A stretch of DNA of 64,000 bases from Bacteroidaceae bacterium. Lineage in GTDB: Bacteria > Bacteroidota > Bacteroidia > Bacteroidales > Bacteroidaceae. Both the position numbers and the translations under genes were made by a program. The DNA is taken from assembly GCA_017448825.1 (NCBI GenBank), contig JAFSKR010000064.1, forward strand, positions 1-64,000, written 5' to 3'. Positions 53,562 to 62,506 of this stretch are shown piece after piece. The notes below the pieces were generated by a model. That model was not told the origin of the DNA. It ran no database searches and saw only the letters and a program-made list of their open reading frames with translations. Position 1 is the stretch's first letter. Each line of letters opens with the position of its first letter.

Positions 53562-55373
53562 ATGAACAGTTTCGACTGGATGGGCACATACCATCAACTG
53601 AACAGCAAATTCCATACACAGGAAACACGCCCCGTCATCGGCATCACAGGCAACTACGACAAAGAGACCTGCACACTGGCTGAAGGTTACTACCAGTCAG
53701 TGCTAAAGGCTGGCGGCATCCCCCTCATCATTCCCCCCTTCGAGGAAGTCCAACAGCTGGGCGAACTGTTAGACCGTCTTGACGGCATCCTCTTCAGTGG
53801 CGGAGGCGACATCAACCCCCTGTTGTTAGGAGAAGAACCCATCAAAGAACTGCACGCCATCACCCCCGAGCGCGACCGTCAGGAACTGCTCTTGGCACGT
53901 CTGGCCTACGACCGCCAAATCCCCATGCTGGGCATCTGCAAAGGCATCCAGACCATCAACGCAGCCCTTGGAGGCACCAACTATCAAGACATCTACACCC
54001 AAAAAGAAGGCACTCGCATCAAACACAGCCAAGATGAAGACCGCCGTTATCCCTCCCATCGGGTGACACTCACCCCAGGCACCATCCTCGCAAGGTTATT
54101 TGGCGAAACATTAGCCGTCAACTCCTTCCATCACCAAGCCTGCAAAGAGCCAGCCCCCAACCTCCGAGTCGCCGCCCTCAGCCCCGACGGCATCATCGAA
54201 GCCATCGAAAGCAACGAGTTCAAGTCCATCCTTGCCGTACAATGGCATCCCGAAACCTATGTCCTCAGAGGCTCCCATGAAATGCTCCCTATCTTCCAAT
54301 GGCTCATCCGGGAAAGCACCGAGTTCAAGCAAGCCAAGCAGCTGCACGCCAAGATGCTCACCCTCGACAGCCATTGCGACACCCCCATGTTCTTCCCCCA
54401 AGGCATCAACTTCGCATCGCGCGACCCCAAGATACTCGTCGACCTCCACAAGATGACAGAAGGACACCTTGATGCTACCATCATGGTGGCATACCTCGAG
54501 CAAAAAGAACGCGACCAAGCATCCTTAGAGAACGCCACCGCCAAAACCCATCAGATACTCACCCAAATCGAAGAGATGGCTGCCCAAAACTGCACAGCCC
54601 TCGACATTGCCTACACACCCGATGACCTGTGGCAACTGAAGGCACGAGGGAAAAAAGCCATCATGCTGGGCATTGAGAACGGCTATGCCATCGGCAAAGA
54701 CCTCCGCAACGTCGAAGCCTTCCGCAAGCGTGGGGTGGTGTACATGACCCTCTGTCACAACGGCGACAACGACCTCTGCGACTCCGCCCGAGGCAACCAC
54801 GAACACGGAGGCGTGAGCAACTTCGGCACACAAGTCATCGCCGAGATGAACCGCGTAGGCATGATGGTCGACCTCAGCCACGCCTCCGAAGACAGTTTCT
54901 ACGACGCCCTCCGCCTGAGCAAGACCCCCATCGTGTGCAGCCACTCGTCAGCACGTGCCCTGTGTGACCATCCACGCAATCTCACCGACGCTCAGCTTCG
55001 TGCCCTTGCCCATGCAGGCGGTGTGGCGCAGGTGACAATCTATCATGGTTTCTTAGTGAAAAATTCCGTCGATTACAATCCACAAAATGTGCTTCGTTCT
55101 TTTGACTCACCCACCCAGGGCGTGACCGAAGCCACCATCCTCGACGCCATCGAACACCTCAACCACATGGTCAACATCATGGGCATCGAGCACGTAGGCA
55201 TCGGCACCGACTTCGACGGCGACGGAGGCATCCGAGGTTGCGCCTCAGCCAGCGAACTCATCAACTTCACCCGACACCTCCTCCGTCAACGCTACACCGA
55301 AGAACAGATACAGATGATTTGGGGAGGAAACTTCCTACGAGTCATGCGAGAGGTACAAGCATACCAAGCATAG
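53562..55373 (+). CDS. Fusion of a C26-type glutamine amidohydrolase and an M19 dipeptidase
   Basis: 603 residues. Residues about 24-250 are a class I glutamine-amidotransferase-like hydrolase of the PuuD/C26 family, with Cys126 in LGICKGIQ and His229/Glu231 in AVQWHPETYV. From about 262 on it is an M19 (renal dipeptidase-like) zinc peptidase: LDSHCDTP with His271/Asp273, GIENGYAIG, LTHCH-like TLCHNGDND, VDLSHASE, SHSSARAL and GIGTDFDGDGG. No signal peptide is seen. A gamma-glutamyl hydrolase joined to a dipeptidase could degrade gamma-glutamyl or glutathione-like peptides stepwise; that is inference. Confidence 0.92.
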   Translation: MNSFDWMGTYHQLNSKFHTQETRPVIGITGNYDKETCTLAEGYYQSVLKAGGIPLIIPPFEEVQQLGELLDRLDGILFSGGGDINPLLLGEEPIKELHAITPERDRQELLLARLAYDRQIPMLGICKGIQTINAALGGTNYQDIYTQKEGTRIKHSQDEDRRYPSHRVTLTPGTILARLFGETLAVNSFHHQACKEPAPNLRVAALSPDGIIEAIESNEFKSILAVQWHPETYVLRGSHEMLPIFQWLIRESTEFKQAKQLHAKMLTLDSHCDTPMFFPQGINFASRDPKILVDLHKMTEGHLDATIMVAYLEQKERDQASLENATAKTHQILTQIEEMAAQNCTALDIAYTPDDLWQLKARGKKAIMLGIENGYAIGKDLRNVEAFRKRGVVYMTLCHNGDNDLCDSARGNHEHGGVSNFGTQVIAEMNRVGMMVDLSHASEDSFYDALRLSKTPIVCSHSSARALCDHPRNLTDAQLRALAHAGGVAQVTIYHGFLVKNSVDYNPQNVLRSFDSPTQGVTEATILDAIEHLNHMVNIMGIEHVGIGTDFDGDGGIRGCASASELINFTRHLLRQRYTEEQIQMIWGGNFLRVMREVQAYQA

Positions 55374-55396
55374 GCTATACTTTTGTCCCCAAAAGC

Positions 55397-55465
55397 GGTC
55401 TGACTCAGACCACCTCGATGGTGTGACTCAGACCGCCAAGGCGGTGTGACTCACACCGTTTTTAT
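55397..55465 (+). repeat. Three 23-bp direct repeats, each a mini-hairpin, ending in a T-run
   Basis: GGTCTGACTCAGACC (55,397-55,411), GGTGTGACTCAGACC (55,420-55,434) and GGTGTGACTCACACC (55,443-55,457) are spaced exactly 23 bp. Units 1 and 3 are perfect 6-bp stems around ACT; ACCGCCAAGGCGGT bridges units 2 and 3. GTTTTT follows, so the last hairpin can terminate transcription after the fusion peptidase. Confidence 0.85.
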
Positions 55466-55605
55466 GATACAGAGAAAGCCTCATTTAGACATTGCCTCAT
55501 GTCGTCTCGGAGGAAAAAAGGATGAAACTTTTTTGATAATTTTCGTTCATTTGTGCAATGTTTGTGGCATGACCATCGTATATAGAAGTAGAAGACCTCA
55601 GAAAA

Positions 55606-56166
55606 ATGGCGACTGAAACAGAACTGAATATGATACAGGGGCTGCGGAAACAAAGCCCCCAAGCGCAGCAACTCATGCTGGAGCGTTATGGCAATGATGT
55701 CTTCGCTCTGGTGTCGAGGATGGTGCCACAGATGGAAGATGCAGAGGAGGTGTATCAAGATGTTATGCTCAAGGTCTTCAGCAATATCGAGATGTACGAT
55801 GAAGGAAAGTCGTCGCTCAAGACTTGGATTTCGAGAATCGCCTACAACGAGTCCATCACCTTCCTGAGGCACAAGCGACCGTTGAAAATCTATATCGACG
55901 ATTATGAGGAAGAGGTGGAGGCGCTATCCGAGACAGAAGTGGAAGAGGCATTCGGACATCCCAACCCCGAAACCGTGCAACTGATCAGAGCGGCTCTGAA
56001 GCATCTGCCACCAGACGAGAAAGCCATCATCACCATGTTTTACTACGAAGAGATGAGTCTGAAAGAGATTGCTTTTGTCACCGAATCCATCCCCACCACC
56101 ATCGCCTCGAAACTGAGCCGAACGAGAAAGAAGCTTTGTGGAATCATCAAAAAATTACAATCATGA
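55606..56166 (+). CDS. ECF-type RNA polymerase sigma factor
   Basis: 186 residues. Region 2 (about 22-85, EEVYQDVMLKVFSNIEMYD and LKTWISRIAYNESITFLRH) and region 4 (about 125-175, LPPDEKAIITMFYYEEMSLK and IPTTIASKLSRTRKKL) are present with the acidic linker between them. No other domain is seen. It overlaps the next gene (ATGA), which encodes a candidate membrane anti-sigma factor. Confidence 0.92.
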   Translation: MATETELNMIQGLRKQSPQAQQLMLERYGNDVFALVSRMVPQMEDAEEVYQDVMLKVFSNIEMYDEGKSSLKTWISRIAYNESITFLRHKRPLKIYIDDYEEEVEALSETEVEEAFGHPNPETVQLIRAALKHLPPDEKAIITMFYYEEMSLKEIAFVTESIPTTIASKLSRTRKKLCGIIKKLQS

Positions 56167-56567
56167 AAGAGGACAATATCGACACATTACGGCAGAAGGA
56201 CGTGAACCTTCGTGAAGCCATCAGCATGGAGGAGATGGAGCGTCCTCAGATGCCCTCCGACCTCAATGCTCGCCTGATGCAAAGGGTGGCAAAGGAGGTC
56301 AACAAAAAGAAGGCGCACAGCCGCATCATTTGGCCTTGGTTGGCTGCTGCTTGTGTGGCTGGTGTAGTGGCCATTTTCTTGACTCCGCCCAAAACCAATG
56401 AACAATGCCAACTGATTGCCTCCTACCGCCATTATAAGATGACACAAAAGCCATACGTCTGCAATATGGATGAGGCTTATCATCGAAAGAGCTTTGAGGA
56501 TGAAGAGCGAGTGATGAGAGGCAGATACAACAAATTGTTAAACGAATTAGAAACCAATGAAGAATAG
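56163..56567 (+). CDS. Small single-pass membrane protein, candidate anti-sigma factor
   Basis: 134 residues from the ATG at 56,163 that overlaps the sigma stop codon. About 55 cytosolic residues (MPSDLNARLMQRVAKEVNKK) precede one membrane helix (about 56-76, IIWPWLAAACVAGVVAIFL) and a short periplasmic tail. The layout and overlap with the sigma gene are those of anti-sigma factors, but no zinc-binding HxxxCxxC signature is present. The function is therefore inferred from context. Confidence 0.7.
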   Translation: MKEDNIDTLRQKDVNLREAISMEEMERPQMPSDLNARLMQRVAKEVNKKKAHSRIIWPWLAAACVAGVVAIFLTPPKTNEQCQLIASYRHYKMTQKPYVCNMDEAYHRKSFEDEERVMRGRYNKLLNELETNEE

Positions 56568-56573
56568 AAACTT

Positions 56574-57743
56574 ATGAAAAAGATAGTATTGAGTGCATCA
56601 CTGATTCTCACACTTGGGGCATGCACCCCCAGCACGACACCGCTCGTTAAAACTCCCGAGAACTTCATGGAGCTGATGGAAGGAGTGCAAGCATTGGGAA
56701 ACGACGTGAGTTACACCATAACAAGCGACTCTGCTGGCTATTCAGAGTACTACGACACCCATTTCTTCCATAAGGATCCTGAGGATATAAGAAAGATGCA
56801 TGACTTCACGGTGACCATCGATTCTGTCAAAGGAACCAAAAAGGATTATCGTGAAGTGGGTGACAGCATCATCGAACATGAAGAAACTATCAACAACTAC
56901 ATCAAAGATAATGTCAAAGCATTGATAGAGAAGTACGCCCCTACTGCGGTCAAATGCTATCAATACGACACCCACATCGATGGCAAGGACACCACCCAAT
57001 ACATCATTGCCTTGCAGGAGGTGGAGGACACCATCCCCGAATGGGCAGAGAAAGAGGGATTTAGTGAAAGTTTCCGCTGGTATCCCGAGTTCTTCAGGTA
57101 CGATTGCCACAGTACCGACAACTCCGAAACCTTCACTTGGATGACCTATCACAAAGAAGCGACAGTGGTTGGTAAGGCGGAAACCACCCCTGAGGAAACC
57201 GAACGGCTGGTACACGATTTCATTGCCAAGCAGAAGAATGTGAAGCAGAAAGCGAGGAAATACGCCATCGATGAAGGCTTCGCCATGGGAGAAGAGGATT
57301 ACAATTGTGTCTCCTTCTCCAGAGCCATGCAGAAGACGGACAGCATGCTCATCAATGCCACCCACTACATCATCCCCGTGTTGGGTGAGGAACGCAGAAA
57401 GGTGGCCGACGACCTGTGGAGCCTCTTCTCCAACCATGTGAAGAACCACTACTCAAAGGTGCATGGACACTGGGGCTTCGAGTGTGTCAAACACAACGAA
57501 ATCAGCGATGACATTCACCAAATCGACCCTCAACTCCTGCAAATGTCCATCGCTAAGGATGAAGACGGCAAGATGCTCCACTTCCAGGTTGGCATCGACT
57601 CACGAGGTCTCCACATCCTCGTCATGCACATCGAGACCCGCCGCTTCTACATCCCTGGCAACTGGCTTTACATTGACAGCATCCACAACAAGGATGTGGT
57701 TGATGACATGGATTTTGGGAAAAGTGAAAAAAGTGATATGTGA
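56574..57743 (+). CDS. Lipoprotein of unknown function in the sigma-factor operon
   Basis: 389 residues. MKKIVLSASLILTLGAC is a lipoprotein signal with the lipobox cysteine at 17. The rest is rich in Asp/Glu/His and aromatic residues and contains no motif I know. It follows the membrane protein gene by 6 nt and so is probably the third gene of the operon, possibly the target or the signal of the sigma system. Confidence 0.75.
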   Translation: MKKIVLSASLILTLGACTPSTTPLVKTPENFMELMEGVQALGNDVSYTITSDSAGYSEYYDTHFFHKDPEDIRKMHDFTVTIDSVKGTKKDYREVGDSIIEHEETINNYIKDNVKALIEKYAPTAVKCYQYDTHIDGKDTTQYIIALQEVEDTIPEWAEKEGFSESFRWYPEFFRYDCHSTDNSETFTWMTYHKEATVVGKAETTPEETERLVHDFIAKQKNVKQKARKYAIDEGFAMGEEDYNCVSFSRAMQKTDSMLINATHYIIPVLGEERRKVADDLWSLFSNHVKNHYSKVHGHWGFECVKHNEISDDIHQIDPQLLQMSIAKDEDGKMLHFQVGIDSRGLHILVMHIETRRFYIPGNWLYIDSIHNKDVVDDMDFGKSEKSDM

Positions 57744-57750
57744 AAAATAA

Positions 57751-57823
57751 AAAGTGAAAAATTTGCTACCGCGATTGTAGGCCAGTTGTTGGAAAACTCT
57801 CGCGGTAGCAAATTTTTCACTTT
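57751..57823. terminator. Bidirectional terminator (24-bp perfect inverted repeat)
   Basis: The arms 57,751-57,774 (AAAGTGAAAAATTTGCTACC and GCGA) and 57,800-57,823 are perfectly complementary around a 25-nt loop. The convergent lipoprotein and FKBP genes end on either side. Confidence 0.85.
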
Positions 57824-57836
57824 TCACTTTTACCTT

Positions 57837-58445
57837 TCAAAGCACCTTGATCAATTCTACATCGAAAATAAGTGTGGCGAACGGAGGAATCGATGCACCA
57901 GCACCACCTTCGCCGTAAGCCAGCCTATAAGGAATGTAGAAACGATACTTGGCACCTTCGCTCATCAGTTGTACACCTTCTGTCCAGCCTGCAATGACTT
58001 GTTGCAAGCCGAAGTCGGCTGGGGCGTTGCGCTTGTAGCTGCTGTCGAACACGGTGCCGTCGAGCAGGCGACCTTCGTAGTGGCAGCGCACGGTGTCGGT
58101 GGCTTTGGGCTTCCGTCCCGTGCCTTCGGTGAGCACTTCGTATTGCAAGCCGCTCTTGGTCACGATGATGCCGTCTTTCTTGGCGTTCTCTGCTAAGAAG
58201 GTTGCGCCTTCTGCCTTGGCGGCCTTGCCTGCTTCTGCCTTGGCGGCATTTTGCTCTGCCTCCAGTTTCTGGAAGAAGGTGTTGACGATGTGCTGTGCTT
58301 CCTGATGTGGCACTTTCAAGGGGTTGTCTGCGAGCACGTCAGCGATGGATGCTGCAAAATCTTCGATCACGAGGTGGCCTTTGAGCCCCATCTGCTTGAG
58401 TTGCTGACCGATGCCCAAACCTAATGCATAACTTAGTTTATCCAT
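57837..58445 (-). CDS. Cytosolic FKBP-type peptidyl-prolyl isomerase (FklB-like)
   Basis: 202 residues, no signal peptide. The helical dimerisation segment (1-85, MDKLSYALGLGIGQQLKQMG) and an Ala/Lys-rich hinge lead to the FKBP domain (about 92-200, SGLQYEVLTEG, CHYEGRLLDGTVFDSSYKRN, IPYRLAYGEGGAG). It is the third FKBP of the window and the only one that appears to stay in the cytosol. Confidence 0.93.
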   Translation of the reverse strand: MDKLSYALGLGIGQQLKQMGLKGHLVIEDFAASIADVLADNPLKVPHQEAQHIVNTFFQKLEAEQNAAKAEAGKAAKAEGATFLAENAKKDGIIVTKSGLQYEVLTEGTGRKPKATDTVRCHYEGRLLDGTVFDSSYKRNAPADFGLQQVIAGWTEGVQLMSEGAKYRFYIPYRLAYGEGGAGASIPPFATLIFDVELIKVL

Positions 58446-58474
58446 AAAAATTGGTTATTTTTTCAAATTCTGTG

Positions 58475-58482
58475 CAAAGGTA
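58475..58482 (-). promoter_or_regulatory. -7 element of the cytosolic FKBP gene
   Basis: Minus-strand TACCTTTG, exact match to TAnnTTTG, 29 nt before the start codon at 58,445. It is back-to-back with the plus-strand promoter at 58,497-58,504. Confidence 0.65.
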
Positions 58483-58496
58483 AGGCTTTTTTTCCG

Positions 58497-58504
58497 TATC
58501 TTTG
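58497..58504 (+). promoter_or_regulatory. -7 element of the thioesterase-dprA operon
   Basis: Plus-strand TATCTTTG, exact match. If used, the leader of about 190 nt contains the whole family D repeat copy that follows. Confidence 0.6.
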
Positions 58505-58527
58505 CAAAAAAGTTTATATTAAATAAT

Positions 58528-58683
58528 TCAAGTTTCGCAAGTTGTATGTTTTTGAAGTTAACGAAGTTAGCGAAGTGAGCGCTTCGCTCGAAGTTAACGA
58601 CAATAGTTACGGACAGTGAAACAGCATTGAAAACTATCGCCGATTACTTTGATTACTTCGAGCGAAGCGATAACTTCAGAAAG
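58528..58683. repeat. Dispersed hairpin repeat, family D copy 1
   Basis: Begins TCAAGTTTCGCAAGTTGTAT and contains GAAGTTAACGAAGTTAGCGA, followed by GCTTCGCTCGAAGTTAACGA, and later a complementary TACTTCGAGCGAAGCGATAA. About 156 bp, in the leader of the thioesterase gene. A second copy is at 63,671-63,845. Confidence 0.85.
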
Positions 58684-58701
58684 TTAAGTAAATAAATAAC
58701 G

Positions 58702-59112
58702 ATGATGGCTAATTATATCTTTGAATTGAAGGACAAGGTGCGCGACTATGAGTGTGACTTGCAAGGTATTGTGAACAATGCGAACTATCAGCATTATCTA
58801 GAGCACTGTCGCCATGAGTTTCTGCTGGCGCATGACATCAGTTTTGCCCGTCTGCACGAACAGGGTACGGATGCTGTGGTGGCTCGTCTGACGATGCAGT
58901 TCAAGGTTCCGTTGAGGAGTGGTGACGAGTATGTGACGAAGCTTTGGATCAAAAAAGATGGGTTGAAATATGTGTTCATGCAAGACATCTTCCGTCTGAC
59001 TGACATGAAATTGTGCATCAGGGCTCAGGTGGATTCGGTGTGCCTGGTGGACGGAAGACTGTCCGAGAGTGAAGAGTTGAATGAAAAGTTTGCCCCCTTC
59101 CTGCAACCATGA
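58702..59112 (+). CDS. Acyl-CoA thioesterase of the 4-hydroxybenzoyl-CoA (hot-dog) family
   Basis: 136 residues. The signature VRDYECDLQGIVNNANYQHY has the catalytic Asp of the YbgC/4HBT group (D-x-x-G-I-V). It hydrolyses acyl-CoA thioesters; the substrate is not evident. The dprA start overlaps its stop by 4 nt (ATGA). Start ATG at 58,702 or the adjacent 58,705. Confidence 0.88.
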   Translation: MMANYIFELKDKVRDYECDLQGIVNNANYQHYLEHCRHEFLLAHDISFARLHEQGTDAVVARLTMQFKVPLRSGDEYVTKLWIKKDGLKYVFMQDIFRLTDMKLCIRAQVDSVCLVDGRLSESEELNEKFAPFLQP

Positions 59113-60236
59113 ATGCCCAAGAATCTATCTACGCGATTGCCTTGACAAGGTTGAGGGGCTTGAGTTTGCTGAATGCTCGCAAGCTTTATGAGGCGATGGG
59201 GTCGGCTGGTGAAGTTTATGTGCATCGGAAGGAAATTCTTGATTGCATTCCAGATGCCAGTGAACGGTTGGTAGAGGCTCTGAATGGCATGGATGATGCT
59301 GTGCGGTTGGCTGAGCAGGAGATGGTTTTTGTGGAACAGAAGGGGGTGCAAGTTCTCACACTGAATGACCCTGACTATCCAAAGAGGTTGAAAGAGTGCG
59401 AGGATGCTCCTTTGGTGCTTTATTACTATGGCACAGCTCATCTGAACGCCTCACATATTGTTAGTGTGATAGGGACGCGCAGGTGTTCGGAGTATGGAAG
59501 GGGTATTTGCAATAATTTCATCGCAAGCCTGAAGCAGTGCTGCCCTGATGTGTTGGTGGTGAGTGGCTTGGCATACGGCATTGATATCTGTGCACATAGG
59601 GCCGCGCTTGCCAACAAGATGACGACGATTGGTGTGTTGGCTCATGGGCTGGACACCATCTATCCGTCGATGCACCGCCAGACGGCTATCGAAATGGTGC
59701 GTGAAGGGGGCGGACTGCTGACTGAGTACATGACGCATACGACTCCCGAAAAGATGAATTTTGTAAGTCGGAACCGCATCGTGGCGGGGTTGTGCGATGC
59801 TTGTGTCGTGGTGGAAAGTCCTGCGAAAGGGGGGTCGCTGATTACTGCAGATTTGGCTAACGATTACAATCGTGATGTGTTTGCTTTTCCTGGGCGAGTG
59901 TATGATGAATCCTGTGCTGGATGCCTCAGGCTGATTCAGCAGAATGGAGCTAAGCTGCTGATGAGTGGGGAGGATTTGGTGGATGCGATGGGGTGGCCTA
60001 ACGCGCTGCGTGACAAGCCTCAACAAAAAGCCACCCAACAGGAACTCTTTCCCGTCCTTACTGAGGAAGAGCGTACGCTTGTGAATGTGCTGAGGAATGT
60101 GGATAACAAGCATATCAATCAGATTGCCATTGATGCCAATATCCCCTGTGCACGCGCCAGCATGATTCTTCTCGACCTTGAAATAAAGGGCATCGTCAAA
60201 GAACTTGGCGGCGCAAGGTATAGGATTGTGAGGTGA
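59109..60236 (+). CDS. dprA: DNA-processing protein DprA
   Basis: 375 residues. An N-terminal HhH/SAM-like segment (about 5-65) is followed by the Rossmann-like DNA-binding domain: IGTRRCSEYG, VVSGLAYGIDICAHRAAL, GVLAHGLDTIYP, NRIVAGLCDACVVVESPAKG, and DVFAFPGRVYD, then a C-terminal winged helix-like domain (about 315-375). DprA loads RecA on incoming single-stranded DNA in transformation. It is convergent with the ABC exporter gene. Confidence 0.94.
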   Translation: MNAQESIYAIALTRLRGLSLLNARKLYEAMGSAGEVYVHRKEILDCIPDASERLVEALNGMDDAVRLAEQEMVFVEQKGVQVLTLNDPDYPKRLKECEDAPLVLYYYGTAHLNASHIVSVIGTRRCSEYGRGICNNFIASLKQCCPDVLVVSGLAYGIDICAHRAALANKMTTIGVLAHGLDTIYPSMHRQTAIEMVREGGGLLTEYMTHTTPEKMNFVSRNRIVAGLCDACVVVESPAKGGSLITADLANDYNRDVFAFPGRVYDESCAGCLRLIQQNGAKLLMSGEDLVDAMGWPNALRDKPQQKATQQELFPVLTEEERTLVNVLRNVDNKHINQIAIDANIPCARASMILLDLEIKGIVKELGGARYRIVR

Positions 60237-60241
60237 GGGGG

Positions 60242-62080
60242 TTATAAGGCTTGCATATCATTGAGCTTCTTGTAGTAGCCGTTGGCGGTGATGAGTTGCT
60301 CATGGGTGCCACACTCCACGATGTGACCATCATGAAGAACGTAGATTTCGTCTGCGTTCTTTATTGTTGACAGACGGTGGGCTATGGCGATGGTGGTGCG
60401 CGACTTCATCAGTTTCTCCAAAGCATCCTGCACCAAACGTTCGCTTTCGGTGTCAAGGGCTGAAGTGGCCTCGTCGAGAATCAGGATGGGAGGATTCTTG
60501 AGGATGGCGCGGGCGATGGAAATACGTTGGCGTTGCCCTCCTGAGAGTCGGCATCCACGATCACCCACGTTGGTTTGATAACCTTGTTCCATCTCTATGA
60601 TGAAATCGTGTGCATTAGCGATGCGAGCCGCTGCCTCCACTTGCTCTTGTGTGGCGTTTTCCATGCCAAAGGCTATGTTGTTGAACACGGTATCGTTGAA
60701 AAGTATCGCTTCTTGGTTCACGTTACCAATAAGGCTGCGGAGCGAGTGCAGGGAGAGGTTGCGAACATCTTCGCCATCAATGCGAATCGTTCCAGAGGAG
60801 ACATCATGATAACGTGGAATGAGATCTACCAGCGTGCTCTTGCCGGAACCCGACTGCCCCACCAGGGCAATGGTTTTTCCCTTCGGAATCGTGATATTGA
60901 TGTCGTGGAGGATGGTTCGTCCTTCTGTGTATGCAAAACTGATGTGGTCTATCTGGATGGCTTCGTTCAGTGTCTGTATCTTCTTGGGATGGGCACATTC
61001 CTTGATGTTGTTCTCGGCACCTAAAATCTTGTTGATGCGTTCCAAGGAGGCAAGTCCCTTCTGGATGCTGTAGCCTGCTTTGGAGAGGTCTTTGATGGGC
61101 TGCAAGGTGGTGTAGAGGATGACCAGGTAGTAGATGAAGCCGCTGGCATCAATGGGACTCTTGCCCGAGAATATCAAGTAGCCGCCAAACCACAGCACTA
61201 TGACAATCATGCAGGTGCCCAGAAATTCGCTCACGGGATGGGCTGCCGACTGGCGGATGGCCACACGCATGGAAGCTTCGCGGTATTCGTTGTTCACCTT
61301 TGTGAAGCGGTCTTCCATCTTTCGTTCGGCAATGAAGGCCTTGATGATGCGAAGCCCTCCGAGGGTTTCCTCTATCTGGCTGATGCCGTCACTCCACTTT
61401 GACTGTGCGTAAAGTGACCTCTGTTTCAGTTTCTTGCCAATGCGTCCTATTCCTCCTGCCAACAGTGGTACGACCAGCAGCGTGAACAATGTGAGCTGCC
61501 AACTCATCGCGAACATGGTGCCCACATAGACAAGGATGAAAATGGGATTCTTGATAATCATGTCCAGCGACGAGGTGATGCTGCTGTCTATTTCGTTCAC
61601 ATCGGTGCTGACACGTGCCAAGATGTCGCCTTTGCGTTCCTCTGAGAAGAACGAAAGCGGCAATGAGAGAATCTTCTTGTAGATGTCTGTGCGGATATCA
61701 CGCACAATGCCTGTACGCAGAGGCATCAAGAACGCTGAACCTGCAAAATAGGTGGCTGTTTTCAGCAAGGTGAGGACAGCGAGAATGACACCCAGCATCA
61801 ACAAGGTGGTGGAGGGACCATAGCTGTCCACCATCAACTGGGAATAGTAGTAGCCGTTGTTTTTCAGCACTTCCACCAAATTGTCCCAACCGCCTGTTCC
61901 CCACTCCACAAATGCATACCGCTCGGTGTTCACCTTGAAGAGAATCTGCAAGATGGGCAACAAGACAGAGAAAGAGAACACATTGAACAGTGCTGCCAAG
62001 ATGTTCATGGCAAACGTTCCGCCGATATATCCCTTGTAGCGGGCAAAGTACTTGCCCATTTGATTGAAAAACTCCTTCAT
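60242..62080 (-). CDS. ABC transporter, MsbA-like exporter (fused membrane and ATPase domains)
   Basis: 612 residues. Six membrane helices in the first 340 residues, then the nucleotide-binding domain with GQSGSGKST (Walker A), LSGGQRQRI (signature), ILILDEATSALD (Walker B) and AHRLST (switch His). It works as a homodimer in the inner membrane, probably flipping lipid A or another lipid; many relatives are multidrug exporters, so the substrate is not certain. Its start codon directly abuts the sufE stop. Confidence 0.93.
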   Translation of the reverse strand: MKEFFNQMGKYFARYKGYIGGTFAMNILAALFNVFSFSVLLPILQILFKVNTERYAFVEWGTGGWDNLVEVLKNNGYYYSQLMVDSYGPSTTLLMLGVILAVLTLLKTATYFAGSAFLMPLRTGIVRDIRTDIYKKILSLPLSFFSEERKGDILARVSTDVNEIDSSITSSLDMIIKNPIFILVYVGTMFAMSWQLTLFTLLVVPLLAGGIGRIGKKLKQRSLYAQSKWSDGISQIEETLGGLRIIKAFIAERKMEDRFTKVNNEYREASMRVAIRQSAAHPVSEFLGTCMIVIVLWFGGYLIFSGKSPIDASGFIYYLVILYTTLQPIKDLSKAGYSIQKGLASLERINKILGAENNIKECAHPKKIQTLNEAIQIDHISFAYTEGRTILHDINITIPKGKTIALVGQSGSGKSTLVDLIPRYHDVSSGTIRIDGEDVRNLSLHSLRSLIGNVNQEAILFNDTVFNNIAFGMENATQEQVEAAARIANAHDFIIEMEQGYQTNVGDRGCRLSGGQRQRISIARAILKNPPILILDEATSALDTESERLVQDALEKLMKSRTTIAIAHRLSTIKNADEIYVLHDGHIVECGTHEQLITANGYYKKLNDMQAL

Positions 62081-62506
62081 CTATCCCTGTTTTGCTTTGA
62101 ACGCCATCGCATACAGTTTCATCTGCTTCATCATCGCCAACAAGCCATTGCTGCGTGTGGGCGAAAGATGCTCCTTCAAGCCGATGTCCTCAATGAAATG
62201 AAGGTCGGCTGCCAGTATTTCGTCGGGAGTGTGGTCGCTAAGCACTCGGATGAGCAACGTCACAATGCCCTTCACGATGAGGGCATCACTTTCAGCCTGA
62301 AAGTGTATCTTTCCTTCAGGAGTAAGGTCTGCCTGTAACCACACACGGCTTTGGCAACCATCAATCAAGTTGCTTTCCACCTTATACTGCTCTGACAGCG
62401 GCTCTTGCTCGCTGCCCAAGTCAATGAGCATCTGATACTTATCCATCCAGTCATCGAAACCTTCAAACTCCTCGATGACTTCTTGCTGTATTTCTTCTAT
62501 TGTCAT
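62081..62506 (-). CDS. sufE: SufE-family Fe-S assembly sulfur acceptor
   Basis: 141 residues. The SufE fold with the conserved cysteine in LIDGCQSRVWL, which accepts sulfane sulfur from SufS cysteine desulfurase. The ATG at 62,506 overlaps the stop of the M28 gene (ATGA) and gives the usual N-terminus (MTIEEIQQEVIEEF). No other suf genes are in the window. Confidence 0.93.
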   Translation of the reverse strand: MTIEEIQQEVIEEFEGFDDWMDKYQMLIDLGSEQEPLSEQYKVESNLIDGCQSRVWLQADLTPEGKIHFQAESDALIVKGIVTLLIRVLSDHTPDEILAADLHFIEDIGLKEHLSPTRSNGLLAMMKQMKLYAMAFKAKQG

